Part shown: positions 47,969 through 56,412 of the stretch, in pieces | How the letters are laid out: the number at the start of each line of letters is the position of its first letter | Position numbering within the stretch: position 1 is the first letter of the stretch | Source: Roseiarcus sp963783175 | GTDB lineage: Bacteria > Pseudomonadota > Alphaproteobacteria > Rhizobiales > Beijerinckiaceae | Length of the DNA: 64,000 nucleotides | Assembly (NCBI GenBank): GCA_963783175.1 | Contig: CAWANG010000007.1 | Coordinates: forward strand, 124,001-188,000 | Direction of reading: 5' to 3' | Position numbers and translations under genes: made by a program | Notes under the pieces: generated by a model | What the model was told of the DNA's origin: nothing | Seen by the model: only the letters and a program-made list of their open reading frames with translations | The model's database searches: none

Positions 47969-48825
47969 ACGTCGTTGGGCGCGGAATAGGCAAAAGCAGA
48001 TCCAATCCCCTTAAGCAATTCTTCTGCTTTCGCGAGGTTTTGCTTTTTAAGAGCACAATCATCCTTGGTAAGGAATTGATTCCAGGATTTGTAATAAGTA
48101 ATTGTCGCCGATCTTACATAATCTTGATCGGCCTCCTCGCCCGAGAATTTCGTAAAGGCAGAAATTGCTTCTCCCATGCTCTTCGCTGAACCCTCCTTAT
48201 CGCCCATTCTATACTGAATCGCGGCCAATCCCAAGTTCGCACCACCATACTCGAGAGGTGTCTTTGACAACAGTACTGCTTGTTTATATGAGCGCTCCGC
48301 GCTAGCAAGCAATCCAGCGACAGTTTGTAAATACCCTACTTCTCCTAAATCAGTAGATGAGGCGTTGTCACCAAGTTCATCTATATTACTTCTTGCCTGT
48401 TGTACAATCAAAAAACTCTGTGAATTAATAATGTTGCGGACTGACTCCAAAAAATTCGACGCTGAATTGCTGTAAGCAGTATCAAGTGCGCTCGGGGGAT
48501 CGTGAGTCGGAATGCTGTCCTTAATTGCACGGTATTGGAGTTCGCTTAGTTTGACTTGTAAATCATTATATTCCTGAATTAGGGCGTGCAATGCCACCTT
48601 ATCGGCGTTGACTTCTGCGCTGACCGTCTGTTGTCGAGCGCTTATTCCGGAGATTACACTTGTTGCAATAGACGCAATGAACGCGGCGGCTGAGATAAGT
48701 ATCGCCGCATTTTTATACCATGGGCCGTCCTTTTGGAGAGTGATGAAATCGTCAAGACGCTGATTGAGCAACCCAATATCGCGCGCAGCCTCGTTCGGAT
48801 CGAACACTGGCGGACCACTGGGCAT
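47926..48825 (-). CDS. AT-rich membrane-anchored protein with TPR-like helices, 299 aa
   Basis: A textbook AAGGAGG lies before the ATG at 48825 (MPSGPPVFDPNEAARDIG). One membrane span (NAAILISAAAFIASIATSVI) is followed by a long extracytoplasmic helical region. Pieces such as EVGYLQTVAGLLASAERSYK and ANLGLAAIQYRMGDKEGSAK look like TPR repeats. Two cysteines sit near the end. Base composition is far more AT-rich than the backbone, and the gene overlaps the truncated MIRIAIT gene by its 3' end. I do not recognise the family; it looks like recently acquired cargo. Confidence 0.75.
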   Translation of the reverse strand: MPSGPPVFDPNEAARDIGLLNQRLDDFITLQKDGPWYKNAAILISAAAFIASIATSVISGISARQQTVSAEVNADKVALHALIQEYNDLQVKLSELQYRAIKDSIPTHDPPSALDTAYSNSASNFLESVRNIINSQSFLIVQQARSNIDELGDNASSTDLGEVGYLQTVAGLLASAERSYKQAVLLSKTPLEYGGANLGLAAIQYRMGDKEGSAKSMGEAISAFTKFSGEEADQDYVRSATITYYKSWNQFLTKDDCALKKQNLAKAEELLKGIGSAFAYSAPNDVQIMNSDIANNCTP

Positions 48826-49147
48826 TTCTACCTCCTTCAAGTCCAATGCGAGAATTCATTCAGGTCTGCTCAGATATACGAACCGTCGAAGATGATGATT
48901 GGTGTCATTGGTGGGCTTTGCGAGCCTCGACGCGCGCCGTTCACCTGGGAATCGTGGCCCAGGGACAGGAAATGTCGCGTCGGATTTTCGATCGGCGGGT
49001 ATCGACATGGACGGCAGTTTTATTCGAGAGTTCCACTCCATTTACCGACATTCGCCAGATGACAGGCTTGTCGCCCTGAGACTGCGCCCATTAGCAAGAC
49101 TTTGACAAGACTGAAATGTCGTTGGGCGACGGCGGCGGGATTTTGAC
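48826..49147. other. Gap without a recognisable gene
   Basis: About 320 bases upstream of the AT-rich membrane protein. Composition returns to higher GC after about 48920. Its promoter should lie here, but no convincing coding signal, RNA or repeat is visible. Confidence 0.4.
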
Positions 49148-49217
49148 CTAGCGCTCAAATCCTCGCCCAAGCGCCGCACCGCCTCCGATCGCCGATCGCC
49201 ATGATGACGAAGCCAAG
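49148..49217 (-). pseudogene. 3' fragment of a DDKLTPAD-type small gene, copy A
   Basis: The last dozen codons read GGGAALGRGFER-stop, matching the end of the intact gene at 52882 (GGHSALGRGSER). GFVIM, equivalent to GFVVM there, is found just upstream but in another frame. Only this tail remains, so it is a decayed copy of the same family. Confidence 0.55.
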
Positions 49218-49268
49218 AGAAGTCGCGCGCGTGAGCGCGCCCAGCTTCGATCCGCTACCCGGTGTAAG

Positions 49269-49523
49269 TTAGTACCAGTGGCGCCAATGGTGATGCCATC
49301 CCCAGTGATGCCAGCCCCAGTGATGCCATCCCCAGTGATGCCAGCCCCAATGATGCCAGCCCCAATGATGCCAATACACGGGCTCGATGTTGGCGGCCGC
49401 GACCGGGCGCTCAAGCGAGGGCGAAGCGAGCGTGAAGGCGGACGAGGGTCCGCTAGACAGGGCCAGCATCGCCGCGCCGGCAAGGACGGCGATCGCGCCG
49501 CCAGACAAGGTGCGTGAGACCAT
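49269..49523 (-). CDS. Exported protein ending in His/Trp tandem repeats, 84 aa
   Basis: AGGAGG precedes the ATG. A signal peptide (GAIAVLAGAAMLALSSGPSS, cleavage near SAF) is followed by about 20 linker residues and then five to six copies of the pentapeptide GWHHW, ending HHHWRHWY. More than a third of the mature tail is histidine, which suggests binding of Cu, Ni or Zn, or a surface role; this is inference. The gene is short and strongly repetitive, and I know of no characterised homologue. Confidence 0.7.
   Translation of the reverse strand: MVSRTLSGGAIAVLAGAAMLALSSGPSSAFTLASPSLERPVAAANIEPVYWHHWGWHHWGWHHWGWHHWGWHHWGWHHHWRHWY
49291..49365. repeat. 15-bp tandem repeat inside the His/Trp protein gene
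   Basis: Five consecutive 15-base units of the form TGATGCCA(T/G)CCCCA(G/A), with a sixth diverged unit to 49380. Units alternate T and G at one position. The unit length is a multiple of three, so copy-number change keeps the reading frame. Confidence 0.95.
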
Positions 49524-49650
49524 GATTATCCTCCTGTTTATCCAGTCGCGTGCTGATGAGGCTTTCCGTCTGAACTCGACGTGAATGTACTATGGCGAGT
49601 TTGGGCGCGCTCGCAGCCAACGCGCGGGCCGGGTGAGAGCTACAGTGACG

Positions 49651-49917
49651 TCATTCTCCGCCTGGCCGAAGAAGAGGGCGATAGCGCGGAATGGTCGCCT
49701 CAAACGCCGCCTCGCAACGGTCGTAGATGCTCGCGGCGGAATTCGTCCTCCTAGTACAATTGGCAAGGGCGGGAAGGAGATCAGTTAGCTTTGCGTCTCC
49801 GCGCTCCGCAATGAGCCGTGCCACGGCGTAGCGTCCACGCCGGCAGCAAGGCTCGCAGACCACGTGCAGGAACGGCGCTTGGAGGTCGGACAGGGTGATG
49901 GCGCCATCGCGAGGCAT
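49651..49917 (-). CDS. Small CEPC-motif protein, copy A, 88 aa
   Basis: MPRDGAITLSDLQAPFLHVV, then CEPCCRRGRYAVARLIAERG, DAKLTDLLPALANC and a C-terminal IYDRCEAAFEA. The cysteines in CEPC, NC and RC suggest a small zinc ribbon. This family is frequent in phage and island regions of Rhizobiales. A second, frameshifted copy lies at 54684. Function unknown. Confidence 0.65.
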   Translation of the reverse strand: MPRDGAITLSDLQAPFLHVVCEPCCRRGRYAVARLIAERGDAKLTDLLPALANCTRRTNSAASIYDRCEAAFEATIPRYRPLLRPGGE

Positions 49918-50057
49918 GGGCGGACCCTACTGCGCCGCAGGGAACGGAGCAAGAACGACGGCGGCCTACAACGGTTGTCGCAATTCCCGCCGAAGCTCTT
50001 GCCGTGAGTAGAACTACTCTGTTGCCAAATTTCTGCGGCTCTCACATTCGTTTAGCG

Positions 50058-50378
50058 ATGGAATGGCACGTCCAATATCGGCGGGGCGGGGTGGATCGTC
50101 TCGCAATGTTTCCGAGCCCCGAGGCGGCAATCGAAAGCGCCTGCCGCCTTATCGATGATGGTTGCGACGTGTTCGGCATTGGGACCGGCGGGCTGGCCGA
50201 CTCGATCGAGCGAGAAGAAATCGCCGGCATTTACGCCATGCGGGCGAGAGCAAAATCTCCGTTCGGCCCGGCGAGAGCCAGAGGACGTGATCCGGCTGGC
50301 AAGGGCGCAATCATAACCTGGGCGGCGGCTCCGGTGAGACCCCTCAGGGAAGAAGCGCCGCGGCCAAATGATGATTGA
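50058..50378 (+). CDS. Conserved small accessory protein, 106 aa
   Basis: MEWHVQYRRGGVDRLAMFPS, PEAAIESACRLIDDGCDVFG and IGTGGLADSIEREEIAGIYA form a compact domain I have seen in other Rhizobiales accessory regions, without known function. The C-terminal 35 residues are basic and variable. The frame is open upstream, but the ATG at 50058 gives the conserved start. Confidence 0.6.
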   Translation: MEWHVQYRRGGVDRLAMFPSPEAAIESACRLIDDGCDVFGIGTGGLADSIEREEIAGIYAMRARAKSPFGPARARGRDPAGKGAIITWAAAPVRPLREEAPRPNDD

Positions 50379-50738
50379 CCGCGGCGACAAGTCCTGCGGT
50401 GATGGGGCATGCATGGGGCGGGGGACACCACTCCATCACCGCGTCACCAGCGTATCGCTTTCTAAAATGTGGCGGCTTCGCCAGCTAAAGTCCAGATAGG
50501 AGCCGGGGCGCTCTGCGGCAATCCGTCGGAAACTACTCACGCGACGCCATGGCAACCGCGCGCCGGCCGTGGTGGCGCCGACTCACCAGCGCTTGAACAG
50601 CGTCCGACCGATCATCCAGCCGGCCCGCGATCGTGGGGCTGTTGACGGGCCAAGAGCCTCCTTCAAACCGAGTCTTTTTGGGCGGGATGTTTGCTGCGGC
50701 CGCTCCTAGCTTTTCGCAGCATTAGCATTTGGCGACGA
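50379..50738. other. Gap without a recognisable gene
   Basis: About 360 GC-rich bases between two small accessory genes. No plausible coding region, RNA or repeat is visible. Confidence 0.4.
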
Positions 50739-50909
50739 CTAGGCGTCAAGCCGCTCCTTGACCAGCGCGGCAAACGCTCGCGCCAGCCCGGCGGACATTG
50801 CCGGCGATATGCCGTGATGCTGCGGCGCCGTGCTCGTGGTCACGCGCGCGGCCGTTATCCCGGCTCGGCGTTTGACCGGCCGGCCATCTTGCCGGCCGCG
50901 GATCGCCAT
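50739..50909 (-). CDS. Possible small protein, 56 aa
   Basis: MAIRGRQDGRPVKRRAGITA is followed by an ordered C-terminus (HHGISPAMSAGLARAFAALV, KERLDA). Amino acid composition is protein-like, but the ribosome-binding site is weak and there is no recognised family. It may be a remnant. Confidence 0.35.
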   Translation of the reverse strand: MAIRGRQDGRPVKRRAGITAARVTTSTAPQHHGISPAMSAGLARAFAALVKERLDA

Positions 50910-50996
50910 AGAAGGCTGCTGCGGGCAGATGCGGCAAGGCTATCAGGCGGGGCGCCGCGCTTGACTTCCGCGCCTAGCTGCTGCGCCTAGCCGTCC

Positions 50997-51131
50997 GTGA
51001 TCCGTATCGCCATTAGCCAAGCCGCCTTTGACGCGATCGCCTCGACCATCCCGCCCGCATTTCGCATTGTTTTGGCGAGTTCGAAGTCAATCTCTCGCGG
51101 TAAAATGCTTGCAAGTTCCCTCTCGCGGTGA
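50997..51131 (+). pseudogene. MIRIAIS-type gene, copy B, truncated
   Basis: Starts with GTG and reads MIRIAISQAAFDAIASTIPP, closely matching copy A at 47762, then turns into unrelated sequence. The upstream 50 bases also match copy A (GCGCTTGACTTCCGCGCC against GCGCTTGACTCCCGCGCC). Only the first 20 codons of the family remain. Confidence 0.6.
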
Positions 51132-51326
51132 TGACATCGGCCAGCCTGTTGAGGGCAGCAACGCTCCTGGAGAGGGATTACGGACCACTCGTCGCTCGGA
51201 AAGGTCGCGGGCGTCGCCGGCGTTGCCCCGCTCCGAACGGGAGGGGCGCACGCTTTCAAGCAGAGCTAGCTCTCCTATTTCGAGTTTCGAGCCACTATCT
51301 CCAATAATGTGAGAGCGAAGGTCAAA

Positions 51327-51761
51327 ATGAAGCCGGATAGCGTGCGATCGAAATCAAATTTTGGGATTCTTCTAACCGGTGTAGTTTATCTTTACGGCGC
51401 TGCTCCAGTAATGAAGGCGACCGCAGCCGATGCTAATAATACGAAATCTCCACAGATTGAGATCAACTGGTGTTTGGAAGGACCCGCTCCACCCAATCTA
51501 CTATTTCAGCACGCATGGGTTGCCGGTCAGTCGCACCTTTGGTTTTGCTTCGACGGTATCGCAGGGAGGAAATATAACACATGGTGCGGTGTTGAAGAGG
51601 ATCAATACTGTCGGCCAGATGGCACAACAGCTTGCGGAACGATATTACATTTTGGTGTTGGGGCGACCAAGATCGAAGGGACCCGCGGCTGCGTAGATAT
51701 GCAAAATCGAGACAGGTCTGTTTCCAGACCTGTGCGGTTCTGGTCGACTCCGGTTAATTGA
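51327..51761 (+). CDS. AT-rich exported protein of unknown function, 144 aa
   Basis: The N-terminus has a hydrophobic segment (FGILLTGVVYLYGAAPVMKA) suited to a signal peptide or anchor. The mature part holds six cysteines (INWCLEGP, LWFCFDG, NTWCGVEE, QYCRPDG, TACGTI, RGCVDM), suggesting disulfides outside the cytoplasm. Composition is clearly lower in GC than the backbone. GAAGG lies before the ATG. No family recognised. Confidence 0.6.
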   Translation: MKPDSVRSKSNFGILLTGVVYLYGAAPVMKATAADANNTKSPQIEINWCLEGPAPPNLLFQHAWVAGQSHLWFCFDGIAGRKYNTWCGVEEDQYCRPDGTTACGTILHFGVGATKIEGTRGCVDMQNRDRSVSRPVRFWSTPVN

Positions 51762-51970
51762 AGCCGATGCGCCATCGAGCGGTGGGGACGAGCCACGCTT
51801 TTGCCGGCTTCGCGTTGACGCGAGCGACGGTCGCGGCAAGTCCCCAACGCCAGCGCCCAACTTAGAGAAAAGGCGCGACTGGGCTAGCGACGCGCCAATT
51901 GCGCCAAGGGCGAGTCGCGGCGAACTTTTTGGTCCCCGGTTGTCGAGGGGGTCGTGACAATTGGCCAATA

Positions 51971-52681
51971 TCATTTAATCCATATATCAGCGTATCGAGT
52001 TCTATCACCGGATTCATTAAATACGGTCCAGCAGATCAAAATTCCACCGGAAGTCATGGTTTGTGTCATGCTTACTGATACCGCCCAGCCGACAGCACAA
52101 GAGTTTTCGTCTGTTTCTGAATATGAGCAAAACGCGGGCTTTCCCCAGTGATCCTCATTTAGAGTGCATTGGCTTGCGGTTGGAGTCTTACCGGGGGGGA
52201 CCAAAGCGCATATTGGCTGTATTCCGCGTGGTTCAACATTCTGGGCATGATGAGCAATCACGTCCGCGGGGGAAATGTTTTGTATAGTACACTTTCCGAT
52301 AATAGCCCCGCCGTCGGTGACGCAATCTGGGTCGGCTCCGCTACACCCAACAGTGGTTATATTGTCGACAATGGGATCCTGCGCAATTTTTGCGCACTTA
52401 TCCGTTAGGCCGGCCTCGGTACTCGCATATACAAACCCAAGATCTGTGCCAGTGTCCTCACTGTGGCAGCGTCCTTGCCATTTTATACCAGCGACTTTCA
52501 ATCTCGTAGTAAGCCTATTTATGGTAGGCTCAGCCTGACCCTCATCAATATTGCTCTGTAGGCAATTAAGCCTGTCCTCGAGCCGGTCGACGCCGGGATA
52601 CTTCGCTTTGCAATCACTATAAGCTGATGCACTAGAAACGAAGCCAAATGTCACTGCCAATACGGAAAATATCACGCGCAT
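51971..52681 (-). CDS. AT-rich Cys-rich exported protein, 236 aa
   Basis: GGGAGGAATAT precedes the ATG at 52681, giving MRVIFSVLAVTFGFVSSASA, a clear signal peptide. The mature protein has about twelve cysteines spread along its length (DCKAKYPG, LNCLQSN, GRCHSED, TDKCAKI, VGCSGADPDCV, GKCTI and others), consistent with an extracytoplasmic disulfide-rich protein. AT-rich like the gene at 51327. The two are convergent, probably separate cargo. Function unknown. Confidence 0.7.
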   Translation of the reverse strand: MRVIFSVLAVTFGFVSSASAYSDCKAKYPGVDRLEDRLNCLQSNIDEGQAEPTINRLTTRLKVAGIKWQGRCHSEDTGTDLGFVYASTEAGLTDKCAKIAQDPIVDNITTVGCSGADPDCVTDGGAIIGKCTIQNISPADVIAHHAQNVEPRGIQPICALVPPGKTPTASQCTLNEDHWGKPAFCSYSETDENSCAVGWAVSVSMTQTMTSGGILICWTVFNESGDRTRYADIWIK

Positions 52682-52881
52682 ATATTCCTCCCTCAAAATA
52701 AACGCTCTCGCGCGAACAATGGTACCACACTGACAGCTGACCCATAAGCACCTATCGCCTCTTGGGGTCGGATTTTTGTCCCCGGAATTCGACATCAATA
52801 AAATCACTAGATATATTGCGCATCCCTAAGCCTGTTACGTCCCCAATACGTCGAAACCAGTTAAGCTGACTGGATTGGACC

Positions 52882-53106
52882 CTAGCGCTCAGAACCCCGC
52901 CCAAGCGCCGAATGTCCGCCAAGCGGGGGTTTCTTCATGACCACAAACCCGGCCCGCTCCAAGTGGCGCACGACGCGCTCCGCGGCAATGGCGGCCATAT
53001 ATTCGGCGGCGTCGTGTTTTCGCTTGCGACCGTCAAACCGGAGCGCGAAGGCGACCGCATCGGCGAGGTCGCGAGGATCGGCGGGCGTTAGCTTGTCGTC
53101 GGGCAT
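52882..53106 (-). CDS. Small DDKLTPAD-type protein, copy B, 74 aa
   Basis: MPDDKLTPADPRDLADAVAF, ALRFDGRKRKHDAAEYMAAI and AERVVRHLERAGFVVMKKPP: a small helical protein family seen repeatedly in island regions of Rhizobiales. This copy appears intact; a 3' fragment of another copy is at 49148. Function unknown. Confidence 0.65.
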   Translation of the reverse strand: MPDDKLTPADPRDLADAVAFALRFDGRKRKHDAAEYMAAIAAERVVRHLERAGFVVMKKPPLGGHSALGRGSER

Positions 53107-53172
53107 GGCTCGGGTGGCGGCTACGGACGCAAGTGTTACGCGCGTCCGCTTGAGTAAGGGGGCGGCGGCGTC

Positions 53173-53349
53173 CTACCAGAAGATGATAACGAGCCCGACC
53201 ACGTAGGCGAGCGTGGCGAAGGCGGATACCGCAGACGTACCCAAGACGATGCGCTCGCCTACGCTCAATCCGGCTCGGGCTGGAAGGGTCCAAGGATAAC
53301 TGAGTGGGGTGAACGAATCAAGAACGAATTTTGTGGACGCAATGCCCAC
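53173..53349 (-). CDS. Possible small membrane protein, 58 aa
   Basis: A GTG-started frame reads through YPWTLPARAGLSVGERIVLG and ends in a hydrophobic helix (FATLAYVVGLVIIFW). It diverges from the SRAP remnant 21 bases away. There is no strong ribosome-binding site, so it is uncertain. Confidence 0.35.
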   Translation of the reverse strand: MGIASTKFVLDSFTPLSYPWTLPARAGLSVGERIVLGTSAVSAFATLAYVVGLVIIFW

Positions 53350-53370
53350 GGCGCCGTATGCGTCCGCCCT

Positions 53371-53695
53371 ATGTGCAACCTCTACAGCCTAACCAAAGGC
53401 CAAGCCGCGATCCGCGACTGGTTTCGCGCGCCGTGATCGAATGGGCAACCTGCCGCTGTTTCCAGGGATCTTCCCCGACCAGATGGCACCGATCATTCGC
53501 GTCGGCGCCGAGGGCGAGCGAGAGCTTGCGATGGCGCGCTGGGGAATGCCCGGCCCTCCGCAGTTCGGCGGCGCGCTCGTGGGGCATAGCAAGGGCGGGC
53601 TTGGGCTATCCATGACGAGCCGCTACGCGGGGCAGGAGGGGCTGGAGGCCAAGACGGCTTGCGTGAGGGCGGTGAGACTTCCCTCGGTCCTATGA
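53371..53695 (+). pseudogene. SRAP/YedK-family (HMCES-like) gene, frameshifted and truncated
   Basis: SRAP proteins shield abasic sites in single-stranded DNA by a covalent bond to Cys2. MCNLYSLTKGQAAIRDWF, with the catalytic Cys2, starts at 53371. One base further on, near 53430, the family continues as RDRMGNLPLFPGIFPDQMAP and ELAMARWGMPGPPQFGGA. After that the sequence departs from the family, so about two thirds, including the conserved Glu and His region, is missing. It is a dead gene even if the frameshift is an error. Confidence 0.75.
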
Positions 53696-53860
53696 TTTCG
53701 GCCAAGGCGGCCGCTGCCAGGGCGCACAAGGGAGCCTCTTGGCGAGCATCACGTAGCGTCGCCCCTGGTGAAACTTGAACGTCTGACGCTCGCTTCCGGC
53801 GCAATGGTGGGCGACGTGGACGGTCGCTGCAATGTAAAATCAAAGGTTATTGAGCGTGTC

Positions 53861-54214
53861 CTACGCAGGCTTGGATAGAAGCCATCGGTATTCGTTAGCG
53901 TTTATCCAATAGATTATCCCGTATGATGCAGCCAAAAGAATGAACACAAACGTTGCGACCTTCTTTATAGTTCCTTCGCGGGCACCAAACCAGCGCATTA
54001 TTAGGATAGTGAGGGCTGAGTAGAATACAGGCGCGACGATGCCACTGATTATCAAGAACGAAGCATCTCTGAATGAGCTTACGGGAAGGTCAAGGAAATC
54101 CGCGAGCGGAAACAGAAGGAATTGACTTACAATGGTGAGAAGAGATACCCAGCCGGCGTGCCTTATTAGCCACGCGTGGTATTCCGGTCGTTTCGTGGTC
54201 TCGCTGTTAGCCAT
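53861..54214 (-). CDS. Small polytopic membrane protein, 117 aa
   Basis: MANSETTKRPEYHAWLIRHA leads into three or four membrane segments (WVSLLTIVSQFLLFPLADFL, ASFLIISGIVAPVFYSALTI, VATFVFILLAASYGIIYWI). It starts one base after the stop of the upstream membrane gene, so the two form an operon. AT-richer than the backbone. No family recognised. Confidence 0.65.
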   Translation of the reverse strand: MANSETTKRPEYHAWLIRHAGWVSLLTIVSQFLLFPLADFLDLPVSSFRDASFLIISGIVAPVFYSALTILIMRWFGAREGTIKKVATFVFILLAASYGIIYWINANEYRWLLSKPA

Positions 54215-54215
54215 G

Positions 54216-54656
54216 TCAGTGCCCGTGCCCAGAAATGTCCGAGGGCGAGCCGCCGAGGACCACCCAGACAATGAAGACGAACACTGCAAGCGGCCCCCCG
54301 GCCTTAAGCCATTTGGTTTCGATCTCTAAGAGTCCTGCAAATGCGTTAGTGAAACTCGCACCTCCCAATCCAGCTAATACGGCGAAAACGCGCAACTGAT
54401 AGTCCTCCGGCTTCGGAATGACTACCGCCAACACGAGCGCTGCAATAATAGCGATGACGCCAAAAGCGAACACCAGCCTCGGATCAATCGCTGGGGCGGA
54501 TGCAGGCAACACCGGATGCGGAACTTTGGCCAAAATGACGGTCCCTTCGCCCAATCCGTTTAGTCGGGGACAAACCGAATTAGCAGCTTCGGGTCCATTT
54601 GCGGAAGTGTTTTGTGCAGAGACGTCAGACCTTCTACATGTTTTCGTCGGCTCCAC
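54216..54656 (-). CDS. Small membrane protein upstream of the polytopic partner, 146 aa
   Basis: The region after residue 55 has two to three membrane spans (LVFAFGVIAIIAALVLAVVI, LRVFAVLAGLGGASFTNAFA, GGPLAVFVFIVWVVLGG). The stretch with KAGGPLAVFVFIV resembles a membrane module I have seen fused to various presumed defence or signalling proteins; this is a loose recollection. The start is uncertain: a GTG at 54656 is the longest choice and there are internal GTGs. Confidence 0.55.
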   Translation of the reverse strand: MEPTKTCRRSDVSAQNTSANGPEAANSVCPRLNGLGEGTVILAKVPHPVLPASAPAIDPRLVFAFGVIAIIAALVLAVVIPKPEDYQLRVFAVLAGLGGASFTNAFAGLLEIETKWLKAGGPLAVFVFIVWVVLGGSPSDISGHGH

Positions 54657-54683
54657 TCGCTCGCCAAACGTTGCTCGGCCCGA

Positions 54684-54897
54684 TCATCCCCGCCTCTCGA
54701 ACACCGCCTTGCACCGCTCATAGACGCTCGCTGAACACGACGAGCGGCGGGAGCAGATCGGTGAGCTTGGCCTCCCAACCGTATTGCCGCATGAGCCTCT
54801 CGACGTCGTACCGCTCGCGTAGCCCGCACGGTTCGCAGACCATGGACAGGACCGGGTCACGGAGGTCCGACAGAGTTTGCGCGCCATCTCGGGGCAT
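54684..54897 (-). pseudogene. Small CEPC-motif gene, copy B, frameshifted
   Basis: MPRDGAQTLSDLRDPVLSMV and CEPCGLRERYDVERLMRQYG, then KLTDLLPPL, match copy A at 49651. The C-terminal part SASVYERCKAVFERRG lies in the next frame, entered near 54745. Removing one base gives a 71-codon gene. Confidence 0.6.
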
Positions 54898-55545
54898 AGT
54901 GGCGTAGCCTCGCGAGCCATGCGAGCAGGGTACCAGAGAACGAACAAGGAACACAAGGATGATCCCCCTCCGACCTTCCAACAGGTGTCGGTTTGGCTTA
55001 GGAATTTGCGGGCGAAAAGCGGCTTGAGGCCGTAGCCAGAAGTGTCAGCGGTAGCCACCATGTCGAGCGACGCCAGCGACCACTACCAGCGCACCCTCAA
55101 ATTCCAAGAGGTCCTTGTCGGTTGGGCCACGGGGTCAGAGTGGAGCGAAGAGAAGTACGAAGCCGAGCGGCGCGCACTGGTCGGTCATCCTGGCCTGCGC
55201 AAATTGATCCCTCCGCTCGTGAAGGACTGCCACACTCTGAAGGCGTTCTGGGCAACTATTAAGCAGTTGTCCTATGCGGGCCGACGCCAGATTATCAGGG
55301 ACGCCTTCGCCCCGCTCCTCGCGGAGTTGGAGAAGCCGAGCCAGCTGCCCCTTGACGAGGCCACCGCGCTCACTCTGGCGTCGTTAGACGTGGACCACGT
55401 GCAGGATGCTTGGAGGAAAGCATTGGAGCGGAGGCTTGCCGACCCAGAGGGCGCGATCACGGCTGCGCGGACCCTGTTGGAGGGCGTGTGCAAGTCTATC
55501 CTTGACGAGGAGAAGTGGTCTGCTGCCGGTTCCGTGGACAGGCAG

Positions 55546-56412
55546 TTAAGCTAGTCCGACCTTCCTTTCGAACTCAACCGGGCTGAGGTAGCCGATGGTC
55601 GAGTGCCTGCGGATGGTGTTGTAGAACCTCTCGATGTAGTCGAACACGTCGGCCCTGGCGGCGTCCCGCGTCCGGTATAACTTGCTGCCAATCCGCTCGG
55701 TTTTCAGCGACGAGAAGAAGCTTTCCATGGCGGCGTTGTCCCAGACGTTTCCCGAACGGCTCATCGAGCAATCAACGCCATTGTCGGCCATCAGCCGCTG
55801 GAACTGCTCGCTCGTATATTGGCTGCCCCGGTCAGAGTGATGCAACAGCGCATCCGGGCGACCGCGCCGCCAGATCGCCATCATCGGCGCATCCGTGACG
55901 AGTTGCGCATTCATCTCGGCTTTCATCGACCAGCCGACGACGCGGCGCGAAAACAGGTCGATTACGGCGGCGACGTAGAGCCAGCCCTCGGCTGTCCAGA
56001 CATAGGTGAAGTCGGCGATCCATTTGCGGTTGGGCTGGTACGCCGTAAACTGGCGATCGAGCACATTCGGCGCGATCGCCGAAGCCGAACGTTCGCCATC
56101 GTCCTTTGGCAAAGCGCGCCTGCGCGGCCGCGCCCGCAACGCCTGAGCGCGCATCAGGCGTTCGATCTTGTGCAGACCGCACGAAAAGCCGGCTTCCAGC
56201 ACGTCGCGCCAGACCCGACGTGCGCCATAGGTGCGTGCGCTTGCCACGAAGCTCGCCCTTACCGCCGGCATGATCGCTTCGTCCTCTCGCGAGCGCGCGC
56301 AGAGGCTGCGTTTCAGCCAAGCATGGAAGCCAGACCTCGATACGCCGAGCGCTTCGCAAAGCCATGCCACCGGCCAGACGGAACGGTGCTTCGCAATGAA
56401 GCCGAACTTCAT
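55546..56412 (-). CDS. IS3-family transposase OrfB (DDE catalytic domain), 288 aa
   Basis: Contains the HTH_21-like N-terminal region and an rve integrase core. The DDE triad lies in WIADFTYVWTAEGWLYVAAV (first Asp), LLHHSDRGSQYTS (second Asp) and WDNAAMESFFSSLKTE (Glu). The ATG at 56412 overlaps the orfA stop. The frame is also open upstream as KKGRSLLREGVD, allowing a fused OrfAB made by -1 frameshifting at the heptamer near 56442-56448. Confidence 0.93.
   Translation of the reverse strand: MKFGFIAKHRSVWPVAWLCEALGVSRSGFHAWLKRSLCARSREDEAIMPAVRASFVASARTYGARRVWRDVLEAGFSCGLHKIERLMRAQALRARPRRRALPKDDGERSASAIAPNVLDRQFTAYQPNRKWIADFTYVWTAEGWLYVAAVIDLFSRRVVGWSMKAEMNAQLVTDAPMMAIWRRGRPDALLHHSDRGSQYTSEQFQRLMADNGVDCSMSRSGNVWDNAAMESFFSSLKTERIGSKLYRTRDAARADVFDYIERFYNTIRRHSTIGYLSPVEFERKVGLA

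Noticed and set aside
49291..49380. Short regular repeats resembling a CRISPR array
   Set aside because: The units are 15 bp with no spacers and encode GWHHW repeats in an exported protein.
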